From: Branchiostoma floridae
Taxonomy: Eukaryota > Chordata > Leptocardii > Amphioxiformes > Branchiostomatidae
Assembly (NCBI RefSeq): GCF_000003815.2
Contig: NC_049979.1
Coordinates: 3,880,520 to 3,944,519, forward strand
Reading direction: 5' to 3'
DNA length: 64,000 bases
Both the position numbers and the translations under genes were made by a program. Shown here one piece after another: positions 1 through 10,400 of the stretch (position 1 is the first letter of the stretch; every line of letters begins with the position of its first letter). A model generated the notes under the pieces. It had not been told where the DNA came from. It searched no databases and was given only the letters and a program-made list of their open reading frames with translations.

Positions 1-1495
1 AGCATAGGTATTACACTTGATGTCAATACTAGTGAGTAAAAACACTAACAGGACATTATTGCAAATAAAAAATTAATAACAAAAGACATAGAAAAAGTCC
101 TGAACTGCATACAACAACATTAACTGGAGTTAGTAATTTTTTCACATGTGCATCCCTCAACAAGACAAAATTTACATTAAAATCTCTTATGCTGTCCCTG
201 TGTCACTTTGTAACCTACTTGTAATGTCATTATCTATTGGTGTGATGCATCCACGACCATATCATGGCAATTGCATTAAGAGAACTTCTGGTGGCACTCA
301 GCATTAATTATTTATCCCAAATGTGGCTACCTTTATCCATTAGTTCTGATTCTCATTTGTAGGACGTCTTGTTGCAGGTTTAATTGGGTAAAACACTTTA
401 AGGGAACCATTGATGCAATGCAACTAAAGCTACCATTTACCACTGCTTTAAAACACAACTGTACTCCTTTGTTAGCAATCCTCTCATTGACCCCAGTGAG
501 TGATCTTCTTCTTCTTCTTCTTGAGTGCCCTCAATCTTGAGGTAGATCTCAAACTGTGCTTGACATTTCTAAGTCTTGTAAGACTTGATACAGAAAATAA
601 ATACCTGATACATAGCACTGTCTTGTCTTTAACAGACAAAGTGATGGCATGGAATCTCTCCCCTTACATCTTCTAATTCTATCATGATTTTTATGTTCTT
701 ACTGCCTGCTCAAAAATCGATCCACGTCCTGACCCATTTCCAAGTTCCAACACCGCATGCTGTCATATTGATTTGCCATATAAAACCTGCACTGACCTAG
801 TTTGTGTTCATAAACGGATATTTTTGCTTACAACGCAGCACCAGCCGCAGACCTTCTCTTTTATAATCTCAAGTATTTACTTACAGAGACAACCAAATCA
901 TTACAAAAGAACTTACCATTGAAACATGATTAGCCTTTATCTACTCTATCTGTAATAGTGATTATATATGCTACCTTTCTTTAGATTCTATACCCTATCA
1001 TGGGGCGAGTTTCATTTTTTCATATCTATCTCATCTGATAATAATTATCTTGTCTTATTTCCTTGCATCTCCAAATGCACCAAACACCAACAGCCCTGCC
1101 CCCTCCCCATGGTTCCCACCCAGCGCATAAATTTGTGACCCTTTGTTTGCGTGGTTCTGCTGTCCATGTGCATGTGCTACTGTTATGCAAACTAGACATC
1201 GGCGAAAGGAAAAAATGCATTGCATTATACCCCAAACTACAATTTACCTGGCTCAAAATGGACATAACTAGCCAAGCGTTACATGAACCAGTACCCCTGG
1301 CACCTCTGTGTTACGGATACAAAGTGTTTGTGCCATGTGTTACGGCGCGTCGGCTGATTTTTCACGCCGGCCCGCCTCGCCCGGGGCCTTTGTCCGGCGT
1401 GGGTTGCAGACACCACGCTTTGTCTAGGCGGTAAAAGACGCCAACACCACACCACAACTGCACACAAACCAACCAACAAAACGACGCGTTCCTAC
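1..1495 (-). other. Intron 1 of the hnRNP U-like gene (partial)
   Basis: This stretch lies downstream of the exon-1 donor on the minus strand. I see no coding exon with family similarity in it. It contains a short CTT microsatellite near 507-524 and otherwise unique AT-rich sequence; open frames on both strands at 1026-1479 lack recognisable domains. Confidence 0.6.
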
Positions 1496-1928
1496 CTTCT
1501 CCCCACTGTTCCTGCTGCTGCTCTTCCTCTGCAGCGGCCTGGGGTTCCTCCTGGAACTGCTCGAACCCGCCCTGCTGCTCTTCGGCAGCCCCGGCGTCAC
1601 CGCCAGCCTCCATGCTTTCCTCCTGGTACTGCTGCTGCTGTAGCGCTTCGGGCTCGGCCGCCGCCGGTTCTTCCTCCTGCTCCTCCTCCCCTCCGCCTTC
1701 TTCCTCGTACTCCTCCGAGCCTTCCTCCGACTCTCCCGCTTCCTCTGCTTCCTCCACCTCCTCCTCTTCCCCGCCCGGTCCCGGAGCAGTCTCCAGAGAA
1801 GCCTCCACAGCTAGCGCCTCCTGCAAACGTTCCACAAGCTGAGCTTTCAGACCTTTGGATTCCAAGCCGCGCGCGTCTAACTCGGCCTTTAACTCGGCCA
1901 CCTTCATCTTAGCCGGGTTCAGGGACAT
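1496..1928 (-). CDS. HNRNPU-like: hnRNP U-like protein, first coding exon (SAP domain); gene continues off the left edge
   Basis: The ATG at 1928 (minus) opens a 433-nt exon of 144 codons ending GAAG|GTAGGA, phase 1. Residues about 8-42 form a SAP motif (KVAELKAELDARGL then KGLKAQLVERLQEAL), the helix-turn-helix that binds AT-rich scaffold DNA in SAF-A/hnRNP U. The rest is a long acidic Glu/Gly run followed by Gln-rich sequence, the same order as in the N-terminus of vertebrate hnRNP U. The SPRY and P-loop kinase-like domains and RGG tail of that family would lie in exons left of the window. The head-to-head EFCAB2 neighbour supports orthology, because human HNRNPU and EFCAB2 are also divergent neighbours at 1q44. 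Another SAP protein (for example HNRNPUL1/2) remains possible from this exon alone. Confidence 0.75.
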
Positions 1929-2468
1929 GCTGAGGCAGACTTAGACACGGTTACAAACTAAAAACGTGCAGAATCGGTACAAAACGGTGCAAATCTGTCA
2001 GAAATTCCGAAAATAAAGTCTCTCCCTGTTTGCCTCGTGACCAGAATCTGCAACAAGAAGCCGAGAAAATGGCGGACTGAGCTGCGATTACCCCCCGCAA
2101 TGAACTTAATTGCTGTCTCGCGCCTTTTCATTGGCTGATTTTGCCGCGCTAAGTCACATGGTCGTGCAATCAACCAATCATATTTCCCGTTAAACCTAGG
2201 CGATAATTAGGGAAAGATGGGAAGGCTCGTGGATGGAAAGGACCGTCTGGTGTCAAATTACACAAAAGCTAGATGATGCAAAATCATGCAGATATCTTAA
2301 GGATGCCGTGAAAGCCCTCCGCACGACTCACCTGAGCTGTAAGACGTGTTCCCGACCTTCCTGCTCAACTGGGCTCCTCACGGCTAAAATTCCTCCGGAA
2401 AAAACTCGGTCACGCGGTGCATTGTGGGGAGGGAATGTCGTAGTGTAGGTAACGTCACTGTAAACAAC
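1929..2468. promoter_or_regulatory. Bidirectional promoter between the hnRNP U-like gene and EFCAB2
   Basis: 540 bp separate the two start codons. No TATA box is evident. Visible elements are an AAAATGGCGG motif at about 2066-2075 (YY1-like), a second ATGGCGG at the EFCAB2 start, inverted CCAAT boxes (ATTGGCTGA near 2130, AACCAATCA near 2172) and TGCATTGTGGG near 2418. This is the usual composition of a shared housekeeping promoter. The motif assignments are by eye. Confidence 0.6.
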
Positions 2469-5400
2469 ATGGCGGACACAGGCGACAAGGAAGGGGCTAG
2501 CGCAGGTAAATATGTCGCCACTTGGCGTTCTGTGGGGTTACCGTGCGTTTTATGCATGCAGATAAGTAGGGCAGGGTCTAAAGCAGACATCGACATATTC
2601 GTTTCACTAGATTTCACAAGGATATTTGGTAAAAACGGCGTTTTTCAGGCGTGACCCGACGTTGCTAAAACAAAAACATGCAAATACACACCAGTGATTT
2701 ATTCAGACATTCTACCATGTATACCAGCTGGCCTGACTACTTCATTTGATTATGGCTATGTTGATTCGATTATATGGATGACATCATCTGGGAACCCGAA
2801 AACTGATGCGAGCGTGCGATTAAAAGAAAGTTTGCCTTTCATAAAAAAAAGTTACCTTCAGTTTGAAATCTTAACTCTCTGGGACTGACTTTGGCATTCT
2901 ATGATTCTATATCCGTTTTTCAATACAATTTGCAATTCATAGCATATATTTTCTCATTTTGCAGCTGCTTTGTACGATTTACAGTATGGCTGAAAGAAAA
3001 GTCTAAAAACGGCCAAAAATTATGCTTGCAGATGTCATCCATGTAACTCTAGTTCACCTTTATCCATAGGGTAACCAAGGAGGTTAAAGAAAGACCTCCT
3101 TGGGGTAACCTTTATCCGTTCTTTTCGAGAGAAATGTATTTAGGGATATCAAGTCGACAGATGGTGCTTTTAAACTGCATTTTTTTTAAATAGTACAATT
3201 TGAAACTACTGTCCAACAACTTGATATCCTTAGATACCCTGTATAGCAACACAACGGATATAGGTTACCCTGTTGATAAAGGTGAACTAGCCTTAAGAAT
3301 GATAATGAAACACTGGGCACTTACTTTGGAAGAAGGCATTGGAACAGTGTATGGTATATGTGGCCGCCTTCTGCAGACTGGGATGCCTAACCGGTTTGCA
3401 CTGATCCAGGAGGTCTTCTGTACAATTAACCTCCTTACACAGATACAGGACTGGTCTGTCCAACCACTAACACAGACTCCCCTTTGTTTAAAAGTAGGTC
3501 AGTGACCCTCTTAAGTTGACTTGGAATGTAAATATTATTTACTTCGACTCATTACTGAATACTTGTGACATTTTTCAAAGTAACTGAGTCATTTAAGATC
3601 AAGTGGCCAGTATTTTGAGAAAGGGAGAACATTAATAACTAAATTCCCCTAATAGAGTACTGCGTCTCCAGCATTCTTTTAACGAGGTCAATGCTCACCT
3701 TACAGTCAATCTTGAGTGAAACACATTTCTCATCCTCTGCTCTTCCAGACACCTTGTTAGCAGACATTCAGAAGAAAATTACAGAAGCTTTTGACATCTT
3801 CGACCACGAGTCCAACAAGACAGTGGATGTCAGGTAAGGTGTTTAACCCTCTCAACACGTCATAAAATTTTTTCCTGTGTACCATATACGACATATAATT
3901 TCAGTCTATACAGGTGTCAATTAGTACTTTTTGTGTATTATTATTACAGCTGTTATGTAAGGAGTAGACTAGGAAAACTATATATTGCTGGAAAGCTCAC
4001 AGAATGGCCTTTCCAAAACATGCAAAATAAATATCATACCATCAATCTGAGGACAGCAATCGTCATGGAAACCACTCAAAAACACATTTGCAACACTCTC
4101 AAAAAAAGGCTTCACAAAAGAAAACATTTGGCTAGGGACTGAGTTTTTTGTGTCATTTATCATAAAACTATGTAGAAATACTCAATTATACATACACAAT
4201 GCTGGTATGCTGTTAGAATGACCAAAAACTAAAAATCAAAGCATGATTTCAAGTAAGTTCAGTGTTGATAAACAAATGTTCACCCCAATAAACAGTTGTG
4301 CCCCCCTCCCCACACCTGTAGTTGTACTATTGAAATAATGAATATGCCTTGTGCTAAATGGCAAATTATTTTTCTGGATGTTCTCCACATATCAGGGAGT
4401 CAAATAAATCCTATTACTTATGACTTGGGTAGAGAAACAGGTATCATAGTATTTAAAATGTCAATTGAGACCAGTGACCTTTCTGACCTGACCTGGTCCT
4501 CCTCATGCCCAAGAAAAACAACAAGGAAGCATGCATGTAGAACTCATTAGACACGGTGATATCAGCTCATTTGATCTCAACAAAAACAGCTGGGTGTTTG
4601 CCTTGCTGTCCCTCAAGGATTTCCCTGTCAGCACTCCTGTAAGCCTCCAACAAAATTATCCACCAAACTGTCTCCATTTCTGCTAAATTTACTAAATAAA
4701 CCTGTAGAAAACTGAAGCCAAAACACACGCTGGAGGCCTCAGAAACAGGGCTCAAATGCTACATCACTTCTGGTTGGTCAAAGATACAAGCATCCTGATT
4801 GGCAGACTGCCAAATTTCCCATTTCACAGTAGTCAGTTTGAATTTCCCGCCGGAATTAAACCTGAAGCCACGATCGTGGCTTCTCGCGTCCTATGGGAAA
4901 GCCACGATAGTGGCTTCTCGTGCTGAGAGGGTTAAGTGATGACTTATCTGTCTGTATCTGTATCTACATAGCCAGTATCACCACCCTTCAGTGTAACACA
5001 CCAGCATGACATATGATGTCTATCATTATTTTTACCATAGAAAAGTACTAAGTAAATTGTTTCCAATTTTAACCAGTTAACCTGTACACAGTGGTGATGC
5101 AACTCACACTACATTGAAACATGCAAAACCAGCCAAGTGTACAAATGAAGACTGAAGCCTATTTGACACCAAGTAAGAGATAACTCCTAGCCTATGGAAA
5201 CGTCTTTATTCTTCATTTTCTTCTGTGTGCAGAGAAATCGGCACCATCATCAGATCGCTGGGATGTTGTCCTACAGAGGGGGAGCTGCACGACATGCTAG
5301 CAGAGGTCAGTCATCTAACCTGGGATTCAGGCTTCTTAGGCTTCAGTCATCTACATTTCGCTGCAAACCAGACTTCAATCATCTACAGTAACCCGAGATC

Positions 5401-6540
5401 CAGTCTTGTTAGGCTTGTATCAGCTACGGTAGCCTACGATCCAGGGTTTCAGTTTATTTATTTTACCAGGAATACATCTCAGGTCAGCGTAGACCTGTTT
5501 GTCAGGCAATCCTGGGCACATGTGCATACATAAAAACAACACAATAACAATAAATAACAACATACTAATGACATGGTTGTCAAGCTTTAGTCATCTCAAG
5601 GGTGTTGTGCTATGGTTTAAAGTTTATTGCACTCATACCTTGTCAAATATAGCAGTACATTGAAACTATATATAATGTGCATAGTGATTATTAAAGTTTG
5701 TTGTCCTGACCAGTTAAAGACTACTTTCTCCATGTCCTCCCCAGATAGAGGAGGAGGAGCCGACCGGTTACATCCGGTTTGACAAGTTCCTGCAGATGAT
5801 GACCCACGTGATGCTGGAGAGGCGGTACAAGCCGGTTCCCGAGGAGATGCTGCTGAAGGCCTTCGCTGTGCTGGACCAGGAGAAGAAGGGCTTCCTCTCA
5901 CAGGAAGAGCTGCAAAAGTACATGAGTGAGGAGGGTGGGTTTGGAGTCTTCTTCTTTCTTCTTGGGCCTTTGCAGGGTTTTGCCCATCCTTAGATGTCTT
6001 TCCTTGATCTGGGAACTCAAACAGTCTAGTAACTACCTTTATATTGCCAGGCTGAGCACAGCATCAGCCAGTGTTGTCATTGTTGTATATCTTTAGTTAG
6101 GTAAAATTGACTAATGTTTATCTGCAACCATAGTTCAATTCATCATCATTCAAAAGTTCTCTTAAAGAGTATATCCATGTTTCTTGACAAATTGTCTTAG
6201 TCAGACCTCCACTGATGTAAACACCACAGTGGTAAGAAGCAGACTGAGGTCTGATAGTTTATGAAATATTAGCTGAATTTATTTGGGTGATTTTATAGTA
6301 CAAGATTCCTCTTAAAGGATTAGGCCTAGTGAAGGCTAGAAATTTTCCTGGTAAAGTACACTTGAAAACTGTATCAACAGTGCCATCTTTTAAAAGTTTG
6401 TCTTCTTCCCCCCTCCCCTGACAGGTGAACCGTTCACCCAGGAGGAGATGGAGGAGATGCTGTCAGCAGCCGTGGATCCTGACAAGGGAGTCATCTATTA
6501 CAAGGACTTTGCCTCCATGATGGCCGTGGAGAATCCCTGA
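2469..6540 (+). CDS. EFCAB2: EF-hand calcium-binding domain protein 2 / dynein regulatory complex subunit 8
   Basis: Five exons chain in phase: 2469-2505, 3749-3833, 5233-5305, 5745-5934 and 6425-6540, giving 166 aa, close to the vertebrate length. The start is the MADTGDK methionine. EFCAB2/DRC8 is a calmodulin-like subunit of the nexin-dynein regulatory complex of motile cilia. Residues 31-42 form a first EF loop (D-H-E-S-N-K-T-V-D-V-R-E, good chelating positions). Residues 109-120 (D-Q-E-K-K-G-F-L-S-Q-E-E) form a later loop with Lys at position 5, so probably weak. The remaining two helix-loop-helix units are degenerate, as in calmodulin-like structural subunits. All introns are GT-AG. The gene is divergent to the hnRNP U-like gene. 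AATAAA lies at 6968-6973. Confidence 0.9.
3049..3290. repeat. Foldback MITE in EFCAB2 intron 1
   Basis: Terminal inverted repeats of about 28 bp begin CTAGTTCACCTTTATCC at the left and end GATAAAGGTGAACTAG at the right. Related sequence (GATATCAAGTC..., GATAAAGGTGAACTAG) recurs 3' of ZP-A (about 31980-32113) and ZP-B (about 45165-45296) and near 36605-36655. A nested palindrome flanks AAGGAGG/CCTCCTT at about 3069-3110. No clear target duplication is visible. Confidence 0.7.
3843..4935. mobile_element. Non-autonomous piggyBac-like element in EFCAB2 intron 2
   Basis: The ends read TTAA CCCTCTCAACACG at 3843-3859 and CGTGCTGAGAGGG TTAA at 4919-4935. The TIRs match at 12 of 13 positions and are flanked by TTAA, the diagnostic piggyBac target duplication with CCC-starting TIRs. 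Subterminal palindromes built on AAGCCACGATCGTGGCTT (4865-4882) and AAGCCACGATAGTGGCTT (4899-4916) sit inside the right end. No transposase frame is seen. Confidence 0.75.
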
Positions 6541-6980
6541 TGGGGGGACAGAAATACAACAACAGGGACTGCAGGACTGTTCACTGGAGTAAGCCGGTTC
6601 ACAAAGTAAACTGTGCATGGGCAGTGTGATGTATTGTGGGTAACATGTCAAAGTTGAAGACCCCAGAGACATAAACAGAACACTTCTGGACATGGTATCA
6701 AGCAGGGTCCAAGTTGACAAGTTAGAGGCTTTCAACTTTGACCCTGTGCCTGCCCAGTTCAAACCTGGAACTGACTTATTTGGGAACTTGTATCTTACAT
6801 TTCTTAAGAATTATTGCAGAGCAGTAAAACCAGAAGTTACATAGATAATTGAACAAAGACAAATGAACTGACAAAGGATGATGCATCATTTTTTAAATTT
6901 CCCCTACTGAAGTTTGTACATAGTATAATATGTGGGAGGCATTTTGGTTGCCAAGCTTCAAACTTGTAATAAAGACTTGG
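6541..6980 (+). other. EFCAB2 3' UTR with MITE remnant and poly(A) signal
   Basis: The stretch after the stop contains a MITE-like segment (about 6597-6765) with the inverted pair GTCAAAGTTGAAG / CTTTCAACTTTGAC and a TGTGATGTATTGTGGGTAA block. A related copy in ECH1 intron sequence at about 10378-10505 carries the block in inverse orientation. AATAAA is at 6968-6973. Confidence 0.6.
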
Positions 6981-7487
6981 TGTTTTTTTATACATGAGAG
7001 TCATCGACTGTGTTTGTGTGTGGAATATATATCACAGCATACTTTTTATCTCAAATGGTAGCATTCACATACATGTATTTGTATATCAGTACACAGCTTT
7101 CAAAACCAGATTTCTCTAATCTTCCGCAGTGAGTTCTGCCGTAGTCCCACTACAGATATCATGACCAAAAAATTGTGTTACGAGATCTCTGTTACATTTC
7201 ACAGTGAGAGAGCTCAAAACTCAGCTTTCAAAACTAACCCTCTCAAACTTTTGACAGTCAGTTCTATCAACATCATAGCCCCACTTCAAATTTTGCTATA
7301 ACAGTAAAATCGAATAATAAGTTGTATTAGAAAGCAGCTTTACATTCTATGGTGGGAGAGCTCATAGTATGCAGAACTCGGTCTTCAAAACTGCTTCTAC
7401 AAACCATGGCTGTCCACTACCACACATCTTACAACACAAGTGAATTGTATGAGGTATAAGAGCGCTGTTTTACTGGGTGATATTGAA
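6981..7487. other. Spacer between the convergent EFCAB2 and ECH1 3' ends
   Basis: AT-rich sequence with no coding potential that I can support. It presumably holds the ECH1 3' UTR on the minus strand; I did not find a canonical AATAAA for it. Confidence 0.5.
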
Positions 7488-10400
7488 TCATAGTTTTGAG
7501 AACTCCGGTTTCCTCTTCTGCATGCCGGCCTGCACCGCCTCCACCACATCCTCCGACTGCAGCATGGTACTGTTCCACAGGGCCTGGAAAACACACACCA
7601 CATCATCATCATCGTAGTCATGCATACGTAAACCACATCATACTCTAGCCTTTTATCCAGCCGTATTATAGCTCCAGAGTCTCTCCTGTCCTCTTGAGTC
7701 TCTTCTGTATTTGCGGAGAGGACAGAGGAGACTTAGGTACCAGGCTAATCATCATCATCATCATGCAAACGCAAACCACATCATAAGAAATTTGTCAAAC
7801 AGACACCCAGAGCAAAGGGCTCAATTCTTGGATCTTTGAGCCAAAAATCCTCCTTATTTTAGAGAATCCTTCTTATTTTCCTTGTCATGTGACAAGGAAA
7901 CTCCCAAATGAAAACTACCTGGTATATATTCTACCAACCTGATGAAACTATTTTCGGATAAAGAGACAGTGTGTCTTGAAAGCTTCCCTAGCTATGAACT
8001 GTAATTCTGTGCATTTTGTATGAAATTTTGTCATAAGTAGTTATTTAGAGAAATTATCTCTCACTGGTAGACCCAGAGCATACCACTCCCACCAGGCAAC
8101 AGTCTACATACATGAACTTCAACCCCATCGCCCCTGTTTGTTCTCTCTGCTCCATCACAGTGCTCCCCCTTACAATTATTTTTTTAAAAAGCCTTACCAC
8201 ATGGTCCAGCCCCTCCTGTACTGAGTGGTCCCGGGAGTACACCATGCTGACTTTGGTGCCCTGCACGGCGATGGGGCTCTTACTGGCGATGGTGCTGGCA
8301 AGGTCAAGTGCTGCCTCCAACACGGCCGCACGGTCAGGGTAGATACCACTGGGGGAGGGGGGAGGGTTAGAGCTACTGATGTTACTGGCAATGGTTAGAG
8401 TTACTGATATTACTAGTGATGGTGCTGGCAAGGTCTAGGGCTGCCTCCAACACGGCCGCACGGTCAGGGTAGATACCGCTGGGGGAAGGGGAGCAGGGTT
8501 AGAGTTACTAAGATTACTGACGATGATAAGGGTATATACCACTGGATTTAGTTTGGAAAGACAGATATTATAACATTGTGGGAACCATGTTGTTTCAGCT
8601 GACCTGTAAAACTCTACTGTAAAATGTAAATCCACGGCTGTAAGTTTGAATTATTTCTATTTTCCGTTGAGAGAACCCTGCCTACATTAACTAATGTGTT
8701 TCATCTTGCTCATGACGTCAGAGTACTGTTCCAAGACAAACAGAACATCATGAACGACAGAGGCTGTTGGCATATAATAGTAGAGTTAGTCTGGTCTTGG
8801 TCTGGTCAAACAGGGCAACATAAGGATGATGATGAACCCTACCTGACTAGACCCATCTGTTTTGCCTCCTCTGCCTCGAACCTTCGGCTGGTGAAGGCCA
8901 GTTCTCGTGCCAGGCTGGGAAAATAGACAATATAGAATCATCAACAACACATGGATACACTTCAAGACTATGATCCAAGTAATGCATAAAGAAGTACATA
9001 TCAAGGATTAGTTGTGATAGAAGCTCTCGCACTAGGCTGGGAAAACATACACAGTAGAGCCGTCAACAACACATGGATACTTCTTTGTCTCCGAAATATC
9101 TTTCTTGGAAAAATGACTTAGTAGTCTCACTCACTCACACTCACTATCCATTGTTTGATTATACTGCTGCTGGGATCCCTGACACAGTCTGTGTTACACA
9201 AACTCTGCTATCCAGGGCTGTAACATTGAGCAGGCCTTTACATCAAGTTTAAAAGGTGTGATAGAATACCTGTCGTTCCCGATGATTTTGGGTAGTCTCT
9301 GCAGGGTTCCCACATCAGCAGCCAGCCCGATGTCAACCTCCTGCAGGCACAGGAACATGGACGTCAGTACAACACTAAGTTTGAATTCTAATAAAGACAA
9401 CTAGAAAGGATCCTGCGAAATGTATGTGAAATAACCTGAAGTTGCTGAGTTGTATGTCCTGTTGTGTGAGTGTCTCAGAACTAATGGTCCCTGTCACAGC
9501 TTCTCCTCAACAATTCTTTTATAAAACTGATGTGTTCTACCATTTTATGCCCCTGTCACACATCCAGGACTTTCCCATGACTTTGTTCCTCAACACTTCC
9601 GAATCAAGGTCAGTGCTGGGTTGGGAGTAGAATTCTAGCTCCAGGTTTCTCCACACGGATTGCATCCAAGCAGAATATAACTCCTGGCTGACTTTTCATG
9701 TATAATGCAACATGGCCAACCAATTCCCAACCACAGATTATCTTGCTCACAACTAATTCCCAACCATGGTCTGGAGAAGGTTGGTAGGCCATGGTCGACT
9801 ATGTATGACAGGCTTTACCGGTTACCAGTATGTAAGTCTGAGTGAGATTCAGGCATGTGAAATGTGATTCCCCCCTTAATCTGGAACCAGGCGTCCTGCG
9901 TACACAGTCTGATGTCACAGGCAGATATTAGGTCCACCCCTCCCCCCACACAGGCACTGTGAACTGCAGCTATCACTGGCTTTGGGCCCTGGGAAATAAA
10001 CAAACAAATAAATAAACAAACAAAGTCTGATATCCCAGGCAGATATCAGGTCCACCCTTTCCCCCCCCCCCCCCCCCCACACACACACACAGGCGCTGTG
10101 GACTGCAGCTATCACTGGCTTTGGGCACTGGGAAATAAACAAACAAACAAATAAACAAACAAAAGTCTGATGTCACAGGCAGATATCAGGTCCACCCCTC
10201 CCCCCACACAGGCACTGTGGACTGCTGCTATCACTGGCTTTAGGCACTGGGAAATAAACAAACAAATAAACAAACACAGTCTGATGTCACATCCCTCCCC
10301 CCCCACAGTCACTGTGGACTGCAGCTATCACTGGCTTCGTTCACTGAGAGATAAACAAACAAAGTAATAAGCTAGTTCACAGCTTGAAGTGTGAGGTGCA

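Noticed and set aside
1612..1842. Ser/Cys-rich frame on the plus strand
   Set aside because: It is the antisense shadow of the Glu-rich hnRNP U-like exon.
4865..4916. Operator-like palindromes
   Set aside because: They lie inside the piggyBac-like element near its right end and are better explained as subterminal repeats.
9915..10312. Additional ECH1-like protein fragments as independent genes
   Set aside because: They are tandem partial copies of one exon, without donors or starts.
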